From NCBI GenBank assembly GCA_042096455.1, contig JBELLU010000031.1, positions 1 to 23,166 on the forward strand: 23,166 bases of DNA, read 5' to 3'. Under the pieces are notes generated by a model. The model had not been told where the DNA came from. It was given only the letters and a program-made list of their open reading frames with translations, and did not search any database. Of this stretch, positions 16,764 to 23,166 are shown piece by piece. Position numbers and translations under genes: made by a program. Source of the DNA: UBA7445 sp042096455. GTDB taxonomy: Bacteria > Verrucomicrobiota > Verrucomicrobiia > Opitutales > Coraliomargaritaceae. Each line of letters opens with the position of its first letter. Position 1 is the stretch's first letter.

Positions 16764-17651
16764 ATGACTCTACTCAATGCGATAAAACGATGCTTTAACG
16801 ACGAGGATAACCAACTCCTGTTAACGAAGACGCCCATGTTGTTCATGCATCTTGCATGTATCGGGGTGTTTTTTACGGGCTTCAGTTGGGTTGCGGTGGT
16901 GGCATTGCTGTTAACTTATTTTGTGCGGGTCTTTGCTCTGACCGCAGGGTTTCACCGTTATTTTTCGCATCGCTCCTTCAAAACGAGTCGTTGGTTTCAA
17001 TTTGTCCTCGCCTGGGTCGGCACTTCCTCGGCGCAACTGGGGCCCATGTGGTGGGCCGCCAATCACCGCCATCACCATCAGCACTCTGACAAGGAACCCG
17101 ATATTCACTCGCCGGTAACCCGTGACTTCTTCTGGTCTCACATCGGTTGGGTCATGTGCAAGGCGCACAGCGAGACGAAATACGATCGCATTAAGGATCT
17201 TACAAAATATCCGGAACTCCATTTTGTGGATCGTTATCACGTCCTGCCGGTGCTGTCCTTGATCGCCTTGCTCTACGGGGTTGGAGCGCTCCTGAATCAT
17301 CTCTTCCCGGCGCTGGGAACGAGTGGTATGCAACTCGTGATGTGGGGCTTTTTTCTGAGCACCATGCTGGTGTATCACGTCACTTTTTGCGTGAATTCCG
17401 TGACGCACATCATAGGTAAGAAACGTTTTGATACCGATGACGAAAGCCGCAACAACTGGTGGGTGGCATTGCTGACCTTTGGGGAGGGCTGGCACAACAA
17501 TCACCACCGCTGGCCGCTCTCAGCGCGACAGGGCATGTACTGGTGGGAAATAGATCTAACGTATTATTTGCTGCGGGTTTTGCAGTTTTTCGGCTTGGTC
17601 TGGGACTTGAAGCTGTACCCGGAAAAGATCTACGAGGAGGCCCGCAGTTAG
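16764..17651 (+). CDS. Acyl-CoA/acyl-lipid delta-9-type fatty-acid desaturase
   Basis: This 295-residue membrane di-iron enzyme would put a double bond into fatty acyl chains. The three histidine boxes are complete: HRYFSH (64-69), HRHHH (101-105) and HNNHH (244-248), with the extra NSVTH of stearoyl-CoA-desaturase-like enzymes. Hydrophobic segments flank the boxes. The length is typical of bacterial desaturases without a cytochrome b5 fusion. It leads the rightward operon and is followed by DUF1295 (14 bases) and the Cfa-like gene. Desaturation supplies the double bond that Cfa-type methyltransferases then modify, so the neighbours make a consistent lipid-modification pathway. Position of the double bond is inferred. 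Confidence 0.93.
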   Translation: MTLLNAIKRCFNDEDNQLLLTKTPMLFMHLACIGVFFTGFSWVAVVALLLTYFVRVFALTAGFHRYFSHRSFKTSRWFQFVLAWVGTSSAQLGPMWWAANHRHHHQHSDKEPDIHSPVTRDFFWSHIGWVMCKAHSETKYDRIKDLTKYPELHFVDRYHVLPVLSLIALLYGVGALLNHLFPALGTSGMQLVMWGFFLSTMLVYHVTFCVNSVTHIIGKKRFDTDDESRNNWWVALLTFGEGWHNNHHRWPLSARQGMYWWEIDLTYYLLRVLQFFGLVWDLKLYPEKIYEEARS

Positions 17652-17665
17652 CGGAAAGGGCTACG

Positions 17666-18457
17666 ATGGATACATTGTATGGGGGCTTGTTCCTCGCCGG
17701 TTTAGGGCTCGCTCTGGTTGCCTACCTCAGCGCACGCTACCTGAAGGTTTATGCGGTGGTGGATTCGGTGTGGTCGCTGGGGATTTTGTTTGGAATCTGG
17801 ACGCTCGCGCTCGCTGAGGGGATCGGCCACCCGCGTGCTGTTTTTGTTTTGGCGGCGGTCAGTTTTTGGGCGATTCGTTTGAGCGTGCACCTTTTCAAGG
17901 ATCGCATCCTTCCGCGTCATGAGGATCCGCGCTATGCCAACCTCAAGGAGCGTTGGGGCGGGCGGGCTGCACGTAATTTCCTCTTTTTATTTTTTATGCA
18001 AGTCCCGCTGGCTGGGATTTTTCTGATTCCGCTGGGCGTGGCACTTGCCAATCCTTCATCTCTGGGAATAGCGGATGCCTTGGCGCTGGTTTTGGCACTG
18101 GTGGCATTGGGAGGGGAGGCGCTTGCGGATCGCCAATTGGCTACCTTTCGGGCGAATCCGGACAATGCCGGCGGAGTTTGCCGGGAGGGGCTTTGGGCTT
18201 ATTCGCGCCATCCCAATTATTTTTTTGAATGGCTCCATTGGTGGGTTTATGTTTTACTCTCAATTGGTACTGCGGCCTTTGGATGGAGCCTGCTGGGTCC
18301 CACGATTATGTATATATTCCTCCGATACATAACCGGCATTCCCCCTGCGGAGTATTCCTCGCTGAAGCGACGCGGCGCGGCATACGCGAACTACCAAAAG
18401 TGCACGAGTCCGTTTTTCCCCTGGAAACACAAAGCTGACCTACCGGACGATTCATGA
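17666..18457 (+). CDS. DUF1295 membrane protein (steroid 5-alpha-reductase-like)
   Basis: This 263-residue protein has about six membrane segments and the family signature RHPNYFFEWLHWW at 181-193, which resembles the nucleotide-binding end of steroid 5-alpha reductases and isoprenylcysteine methyltransferases. ADRQLATFRANPDNAGGVCREGLW precedes it, as in other DUF1295 proteins. The reaction is unknown; the family occurs next to Cfa-like genes in Proteobacteria. ATG 17666 is chosen because GGAAAGGG lies just before it, one of the few clear Shine-Dalgarno sequences here; the longer frame from 17459 overlaps the desaturase. It starts 14 bases after the desaturase stop, and its own stop overlaps the next start (ATGA). 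Confidence 0.88.
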   Translation: MDTLYGGLFLAGLGLALVAYLSARYLKVYAVVDSVWSLGILFGIWTLALAEGIGHPRAVFVLAAVSFWAIRLSVHLFKDRILPRHEDPRYANLKERWGGRAARNFLFLFFMQVPLAGIFLIPLGVALANPSSLGIADALALVLALVALGGEALADRQLATFRANPDNAGGVCREGLWAYSRHPNYFFEWLHWWVYVLLSIGTAAFGWSLLGPTIMYIFLRYITGIPPAEYSSLKRRGAAYANYQKCTSPFFPWKHKADLPDDS

Positions 18458-19653
18458 ATTCCAGTCAATCCAATCACCTGTCTTTGTTTGAACGCATAAT
18501 GGTGCGCTACTTGGGACGTTTGCGCGGTGGAAGGCTCCGCTTGGAACTTCCCGGTGAACGGGTTGAATATTTGGGTGATGGGGAGGGGCCGGAAGTGATA
18601 ATGAAAATCCTTGATGCTGGAATGCCGCGACGTCTCGTGCTGGGCGGGAGTATGGCGCTGGGAGAGGGTTATGTTGACGGTGCATGGACGACCCCCGATT
18701 TGAGCGCCACCCTGACCTTGCTGGCACGCAATCAGAAGAAGGTGGGTCGTATTGGCAAAGGGCTTTCGGTGGTGGGGCATTGGTTGAATCGCCTCTATCA
18801 TGTGCGGCGTTCCAATACCCTTGAGCAGAGCAAGTCGAACATCGAGGCACACTACGACCTCAGTAATGATTTTTACGCCCTCTTTCTCGATCCGACAATG
18901 ACTTATTCCTCGGCGCTCTTTGAATCGCGCAAGGAGGACAGCCTCGAAGCGGGTCAGGAAAAAAAGATCGCGGCGATGTTGCAGCGGGCGGCTTGTCCGG
19001 CGGGCGGGCATTTGTTGGAGATTGGGACGGGTTGGGGCGCCTTGGCACTGCGGGCGGCGCGCGCCGGGTGCGAGGTGACGAGTCTGACGCTTTCGAAGGA
19101 ACAATTAGCCTATGCGAGGGATTTGATAGAGGATGCCGGTTTTAGGGAACAGGTGCATTTAAAGCTGCAGGATTATCGGGAAGAAAGAGGTCAATACGAT
19201 GCGGTGGTTTCATGTGAAATGATTGAAGCGGTGGGGCGGGAATATTTGCCGACTTATTTCGAAACGATTCGCGACTGCCTGAAGCCCGGCGGTTGGGCGG
19301 TGGTGCAGGCCATCACGATTTCCGATGATCGCTACGCGGGCTACTGCCGGAGTTGTGATTGGATCCAGCGTTATATTTTTCCCGGCGGGCATTTGCCCTC
19401 GAAGGCTGCACTGCGTGGCATTATTGCGGATCTGGCCGGGATGGAACTCGAGATTCAGGAATCCTTTGGCTTGGATTATGCGGAGACCCTACGCCGTTGG
19501 CGGGATGCCTTCAATGAACGCGAAACGGAATTGGAGGCGTTGGGTTTTGATGCCGCCTTCCGCCGTAAATGGAATTACTACCTGAGTTATTGCGAGGCGG
19601 GATTTGAAGCAGGCTCCATTGATGTAAGCCAAATCGTGCTGCAACGCGCATAG
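18454..19653 (+). CDS. Cfa-like SAM methyltransferase acting on unsaturated lipid chains
   Basis: This 399-residue protein has the Cfa fold: an N-terminal domain, HYDLSNDFYALFLDPTMTYSS (133-153), SAM motif LLEIGTGWGALAL (187-199), CEMIEAVGREYLPTYF, and a C-terminal Cfa end. It resembles the furan/methyl fatty-acid branch (UfaM-like) rather than E. coli Cfa: among the E. coli bicarbonate ligands, Cys139 is Ser153 and His266 is Gln (in VVQAITI), while Glu258, Ile and Tyr are kept. It probably transfers a methyl group to a double bond made by the desaturase two genes upstream. Its ATG overlaps the DUF1295 stop. Its own stop is only 2 bases from the convergent aldo/keto reductase stop. Confidence 0.9.
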   Translation: MNSSQSNHLSLFERIMVRYLGRLRGGRLRLELPGERVEYLGDGEGPEVIMKILDAGMPRRLVLGGSMALGEGYVDGAWTTPDLSATLTLLARNQKKVGRIGKGLSVVGHWLNRLYHVRRSNTLEQSKSNIEAHYDLSNDFYALFLDPTMTYSSALFESRKEDSLEAGQEKKIAAMLQRAACPAGGHLLEIGTGWGALALRAARAGCEVTSLTLSKEQLAYARDLIEDAGFREQVHLKLQDYREERGQYDAVVSCEMIEAVGREYLPTYFETIRDCLKPGGWAVVQAITISDDRYAGYCRSCDWIQRYIFPGGHLPSKAALRGIIADLAGMELEIQESFGLDYAETLRRWRDAFNERETELEALGFDAAFRRKWNYYLSYCEAGFEAGSIDVSQIVLQRA

Positions 19654-19655
19654 CG

Positions 19656-20870
19656 CTAGGCCTTGCTTTGGCGTTCTTTGGGCGCTTCAAAAAGGAGCTC
19701 GTGCGCCTCGCGCAGGATTCCGGGGATGCGATTGGCAAAGGGGCTTTCGGCGAGAAGCGGTGCGAGTGCTTCTTCCTTTACCTCGGCGGCGTTGATCCCC
19801 GGAAACCAATGCTCCGCCTGTCCGAGTAAATTATATCGCATCTTGGCGAATTCGATCATGTCCAATCCTTTGGCAAAATTCCAAAGGCGCAGGATTTCAG
19901 GGATGTTCATTCCGCCGGGGGTATCGACCTGACGCGGGAGTCCTTGTTGCCAGTTCTGTATCCAGTCCGCGCCGAGGGCGGCTTGCATCGCGCCATCGAG
20001 TTTTTGCTCAATCGCTTCAATGGTGGGTCGATGGAGTTCAAGGTTTTTGACGGCGGTGACGTGTTCGATGAAATCGGAGGGACGTGCTGCGCCAATCGAG
20101 AGGGTGTGAACGGCAGGGTCGCGCAGGCAGTAGAGGTCATTGAATGCCATGGGGGTTAGCGGCTGGCATAGCTCCAGGAGTTTGGGTGAGGGCTCAAACA
20201 ATTTGCCGCCTTTATCGCAGGGACTGATGATGAAAACGCCCATGTCGCGCGCGGCGGCGGCATCAACCGGGGCGCGGTTCATGGGGTGATAGGCGTAATA
20301 CCAATGCAGATTCACGTATTCGAAGAGGTCCGTTTCGATCGCCTTGAGGGCGATATCGGGCGGGGCATGGGTGGAGAATCCGATGTGGCGGCAACGCCCC
20401 TCTTTTTTGAGCTGCTGAATTGCGGGTATGCATTTGAGGGCGTGCTCAAGGGTGGCGGCGTTGTTGATACCATGAACGCTCAGCAGGTCGACGTAGTCGA
20501 GTTGCAGGGATTCGAGCGAAGTCTCGAAGGCCTTGAGGAATTCGGCGGGTGATTCGGAAGGGCAAATCTTGGTTTGGATGATAAGCTCATCGCGCGGAAG
20601 GGTGGGGAGCAGTTTGCCCATTTGGTATTCCGAAGTACCGTAACCGCGGGCGGTTTCGATATGGTTAATGCCGAGCTCGAGGCCGTAACGGATCGTGGCT
20701 TCAAGGTTCGCCTGACATTCCTTTGTGACGGATTTTCGGTCGGCGGGGGTATCATTCCAGCTTTGGATGAAGCGCATACCGCCGCAGGTGATTACGGGCA
20801 TCTGCAATTCGGTTTTCCCGAAGCGACGCTTGGGGACGTGGGTGCAGGGGTGTTCAGGATCTTCGCTCAT
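19656..20870 (-). CDS. Aldo/keto reductase with a cysteine-less ferredoxin-like C-terminus
   Basis: This 404-residue protein starts with an aldo/keto reductase barrel: ETARGYG (Glu72 at the usual Asp place, Tyr77), TKI (Lys101) and SVHG (His133), giving a near-complete catalytic tetrad. The C-terminal part, about residues 300-395, keeps the sequence frame of the 4Fe-4S ferredoxin-like domain found in COG1453 reductases (GMNIPEILRLWN, RYNLLG, HWFPGINA, NRIPGILREAHELLF) but contains no cysteine at all, so it cannot hold iron-sulfur clusters. It probably uses NADPH alone. It faces the Cfa-like gene end to end. It is 80 bases from the Pal-like gene on the same strand. Substrate unknown. Confidence 0.88.
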   Translation of the reverse strand: MSEDPEHPCTHVPKRRFGKTELQMPVITCGGMRFIQSWNDTPADRKSVTKECQANLEATIRYGLELGINHIETARGYGTSEYQMGKLLPTLPRDELIIQTKICPSESPAEFLKAFETSLESLQLDYVDLLSVHGINNAATLEHALKCIPAIQQLKKEGRCRHIGFSTHAPPDIALKAIETDLFEYVNLHWYYAYHPMNRAPVDAAAARDMGVFIISPCDKGGKLFEPSPKLLELCQPLTPMAFNDLYCLRDPAVHTLSIGAARPSDFIEHVTAVKNLELHRPTIEAIEQKLDGAMQAALGADWIQNWQQGLPRQVDTPGGMNIPEILRLWNFAKGLDMIEFAKMRYNLLGQAEHWFPGINAAEVKEEALAPLLAESPFANRIPGILREAHELLFEAPKERQSKA

Positions 20871-20916
20871 GACTACTATCGAGCGATGTCGGTAGCGGCT
20901 TTCGCTCGTGGTAAAT

Positions 20917-20932
20917 TTGCTTGGCGAAGCAA
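20917..20932. repeat. Short hairpin between the pal-like gene and the reductase gene
   Basis: TTGCTT and AAGCAA form a perfect 6-bp stem with a GGCG loop. It lies in the 80-bp space after the Pal-like stop on the minus strand. Only a short AT run follows, so it is at best a weak terminator or a processing site. Confidence 0.35.
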
Positions 20933-20950
20933 GTGCCGCTGGGGGTGCGC

Positions 20951-21511
20951 CTACTTGAGAATGATAATCTCGACGCGGCGATCCTGAGCAGACTGTGCTT
21001 TGGAAAGACCGCCGGTTGCTTCGAGGCTTCCTTTGGAGAGGGTTTCGATGCGGCTACTGTTTACGCCAAGGGTGGAGAGATAATCGCGGGCGCTGTTGGA
21101 ACGCAGTTCCCCGAGGGCAAGATTGTAATCTGCGGTGCCATACCAGTCGCAGTGGCCTTCGAGCAGGACTCCGGCGCGGGCGTTTTTATCGAGATAACGG
21201 GCGGCTTCCTGTAGCTTGGCGCGCTCGGCGGCGGCAATACTGGCGGAATCGAAGTTGAAATAGACGGGTTGAAAGAGACCCATGACGGTGGGACGTCCTT
21301 TGTAGGTGCCGTCGGTGTAGCTGTCGTTGAGTCCGCGCTGTTGGAGTTCAGCGGGTCCCCACTCGCCGTCTATGCTGTCGGGAATTAAGCCATTGTTGTC
21401 TCCATAGCGGCTGGCGGTGTCGCCGGGGGTGGGCAGTTGGGTGCGGGTGCAGGCACTCAAGAATAAAATGGCGAAAAGAAGGACGGAAACGTTTTGGAAG
21501 ACCTTGATCAT
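20951..21511 (-). CDS. pal: OmpA-family lipoprotein, peptidoglycan-associated (Pal-like)
   Basis: This 186-residue protein has a lipoprotein signal peptide ending in LFLSAC, with lipidated Cys21. A low-complexity linker follows, then an OmpA domain from about residue 80: PVYFNFDSASI, LEGHCDWYGTADYNLALGELRSNSA... with the conserved Asp and Arg that bind meso-diaminopimelate, and RRVEIIIL at the end. This ties the outer membrane to peptidoglycan. Cys in GHCD is unusual, where GHTD or GYTD is common. The tol genes are not next to it, although ExbB/ExbD relatives lie elsewhere in the window. Its ATG (21511) is 91 bases from the divergent CbiX-like gene start. Confidence 0.9.
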   Translation of the reverse strand: MIKVFQNVSVLLFAILFLSACTRTQLPTPGDTASRYGDNNGLIPDSIDGEWGPAELQQRGLNDSYTDGTYKGRPTVMGLFQPVYFNFDSASIAAAERAKLQEAARYLDKNARAGVLLEGHCDWYGTADYNLALGELRSNSARDYLSTLGVNSSRIETLSKGSLEATGGLSKAQSAQDRRVEIIILK

Positions 21512-21602
21512 GATGCATTAAATTTGTAGGGAGCGTTGCATTGCGCAAACATTTTCCTTTGTTTGATGCAAATATTAGCAAAGGTTTGTGCTTTTAAATC
21601 AA

Positions 21603-22421
21603 ATGGATGCGGAAATAGAGGTTTTTTTAGTGGATAATGGGTCGTTGGCACCGGGGGCGACGTTGGAATTGCGCGCGCTGGCGAAGGGATTGAGCGCGCG
21701 ATTGGGGCGCGAGGTGGAGGCGGTGAGTCTGCTGCATTCGCACAAGGTGGACCCGGCGGAATTGGGGGGCGTGGCAGCAACGATTGTGAAGCGCCGGATG
21801 CGCGCCTCCTTCGGGGCGGGTCGGCGACGTTTTATGATTTTGCCGCTCTTTTTGGGACCGAGTCGTGCCATTACGGAATATTTGCCGGTATTGCTGGGGG
21901 AGTTGCGCGAGGAGTGCCCGGAGATGGAAGTGGTGATTGCGGACTGTCTCTTTGGTCAATCGGTGGAACGTCCCGATCCGCGCTTGGTCGAAATGTTGTC
22001 GGACCATGTGCGGGTGGCGGACCCGGAGGGGGCGATGCATGTCGCGCTGGTGGATCACGGAACGCCGGCGCAGGAGGTGAATGCGTTGCGCAATTCGGTG
22101 GCGCGGGATTTGGCGGATGCGCTGGGTCGCCGGGTCGTGGCGTGCTCAATGGAGCGGCGGGAGGGCGCGGAATATGCTTTTAATGAACCGCTCTTGGAGG
22201 GATTGGATGCGATTCCGGATTTCGCGGGCGGGCGTTTGCTGGCGGCGATGTTCTTTTTGCTGCCGGGGCGCCATGCGGGCGCGGGTGGCGATGTCGCACA
22301 GATTGGCGCGGAACTCGTGCGGCGCGGGATCTATGAAGGGGTGGAAAGCACGGCCCTTTTGGGCCGGCATCCCCTTTTGTTGGAAATCCTTGCGGATCGC
22401 TACCGTGAAGCGGGCGGTTGA
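21603..22421 (+). CDS. Tandem CbiX/SirB-like protein, one half degenerate
   Basis: This 272-residue protein is two CbiX-like domains in tandem, the fold of sirohydrochlorin cobalt- and ferrochelatases. The second half keeps both metal-site histidines: LVDHGT (His152) and LPGRHAGAGGDV (His224). In the first half the same places read LVDNGS (Asn12) and LPLFLGPSRAI with no His, so it is unlikely to bind metal. No siroheme or cobalamin gene is nearby, so the function is open: chelatase or metal chaperone are both inference. ATG 21603 is chosen because it starts right before the first strand; an in-frame GTG at 21588 with AAAGG close upstream is possible and adds 5 residues. It ends 13 bases from the convergent response regulator. 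Confidence 0.8.
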   Translation: MDAEIEVFLVDNGSLAPGATLELRALAKGLSARLGREVEAVSLLHSHKVDPAELGGVAATIVKRRMRASFGAGRRRFMILPLFLGPSRAITEYLPVLLGELREECPEMEVVIADCLFGQSVERPDPRLVEMLSDHVRVADPEGAMHVALVDHGTPAQEVNALRNSVARDLADALGRRVVACSMERREGAEYAFNEPLLEGLDAIPDFAGGRLLAAMFFLLPGRHAGAGGDVAQIGAELVRRGIYEGVESTALLGRHPLLLEILADRYREAGG

Positions 22422-22434
22422 CCCGCGTGCGGGT
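22421..22434. terminator. Compact hairpin between convergent genes
   Basis: ACCCG and CGGGT, with loop CGTG, make a 5-bp GC-rich stem followed by TTT on the plus strand. It overlaps the last base of the CbiX-like stop codon and ends just before the response-regulator stop. It might end both transcripts, but the T tract is short. Confidence 0.35.
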
Positions 22435-23079
22435 TTAGCGGTTGAGAATGATCAACCCGTTGTTGATCGCGTAACGAGTAAGGCTGGCGATATCGTGCAG
22501 GTCGAGTTTACGCATAAGATTGGTGCGGTGGTTCTCGGCAGTCTTGACACTGATGTCGAGTTTCTCAGCGATTTTTTTGGTGCTGTTACTTTCAGCGATG
22601 AGTTGAAGGATTTGGCGCTCGCGGCGGGTGAGGACGTTGATGCCGGATTCCTTGGTTTTAGGATCTGACATGGCGTCGCGGAGCATTTGAGCGATCTCGG
22701 GGCCGAAGTAGCTGCCGCCACCGGAGACGATCTCGATACCTTTGCGAAGTTCATTGAGGGCGGCGGATTTTTCGACAAATCCATGTGCGCCGATTTGAAG
22801 GAGTTCACGGACGAGGCCGGGGGTTTGGTAGCCGGAGAAGATGAGGATGCGGGTGTTGGGCAATTCCTTGGCGAAGCGACGAAGGACATCGGTGCCGTTC
22901 ATGTTGGGAAGCATGACGTCAAGGATGACGAAGTCGGGCTTCAGTTCGAGGCAGCGGTCGCAACCTTCTTTACCGTCGCCGGTTTCAATGACGATGTTGT
23001 AATCATCACTGTTGAGAATGGTTTGAGTAATGAGTTCGCGGATCGCGGTTTGGTCTTCGATAATGGCTACGCTTTTCAT
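22435..23079 (-). CDS. NarL/FixJ-family response regulator
   Basis: This 214-residue protein has a receiver domain (acidic Glu8-Asp9, phospho-acceptor Asp54 in VILDVMLPNMNG, Ser82, Lys104 in GFVEKS) and a LuxR-type helix-turn-helix at about residues 150-200 (LTRRERQILQLIAES, IAEKLDISVKTAENHRTNL). It would bind DNA when phosphorylated. No histidine kinase is in the window, so its partner is unknown. ATG 23079 is chosen; the frame runs open to the edge through the tRNA-Ser gene, which rules out the longer start. It is the only transcription factor gene in the window, but it is more than 5 kb from the divergent promoter, so a link is only a guess. Confidence 0.93.
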   Translation of the reverse strand: MKSVAIIEDQTAIRELITQTILNSDDYNIVIETGDGKEGCDRCLELKPDFVILDVMLPNMNGTDVLRRFAKELPNTRILIFSGYQTPGLVRELLQIGAHGFVEKSAALNELRKGIEIVSGGGSYFGPEIAQMLRDAMSDPKTKESGINVLTRRERQILQLIAESNSTKKIAEKLDISVKTAENHRTNLMRKLDLHDIASLTRYAINNGLIILNR

Positions 23080-23111
23080 AATGGATGGTATGGTGTTATA
23101 TAGTGAGTTTT

Positions 23112-23166
<55 letters not shown>

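Overview
The window looks like a chromosomal segment of a Gram-negative, moderately GC-rich bacterium. A Pal-type OmpA lipoprotein, an ExbB/ExbD energy-transduction operon and predicted periplasmic proteins show an outer membrane. The overall flavour (TPR-ExbB-ExbD-TonB-like operon, zinc-free type-B L36/L31 pair, very few Shine-Dalgarno sequences) is compatible with Verrucomicrobiota of the Opitutae type. That placement is inference and was not tested by any search. Coding density is high, and no IS element, prophage or CRISPR array is visible.

Left part (1-6535): an AT-rich edge, tRNA-Arg(CCT), then a plus-strand run: a secreted TPR protein, ExbB, ExbD, a short membrane-anchored TonB-like protein, a dCMP/cytidine deaminase-family protein and a YqgE/AlgH protein. 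The small ribosomal proteins L36 and L31 follow and end at a clear intrinsic terminator. Middle part (6534-12701): a ComEC-type DNA-uptake channel on the minus strand, divergent from rarA; rarA is followed by a small four-helix membrane protein, dihydrolipoamide dehydrogenase, a metallo-beta-lactamase-fold nuclease and tRNA-Arg(CCG).

The most interesting part is 12711-19653. Two divergent operons share an 83-bp promoter region that carries two palindromes. The leftward operon reads SRPBCC protein, MFS transporter, iron-sulfur (6-4)-type photolyase, and an RNase-H-fold protein of unknown role. The rightward operon reads fatty-acid desaturase, DUF1295 membrane protein, and a Cfa-like methyltransferase that lacks two ligands of the classical cyclopropane-synthase active site. 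Genes of these families recur together in light- and singlet-oxygen-responsive regulons of Proteobacteria, where they repair UV damage and make modified (furan or methylated) fatty acids. I read this stretch as a compact photo-oxidative-stress island, with the RNase-H-fold gene as a possible undescribed partner of the photolyase.

Right part (19656-23166): an aldo/keto reductase whose C-terminal ferredoxin-like part has lost all its cysteines, a Pal-like lipoprotein, a tandem CbiX-like protein with one degenerate half, a NarL/FixJ response regulator, and a tRNA-Ser(TGA) cut by the window edge. No intergenic gap exceeds 300 bases.
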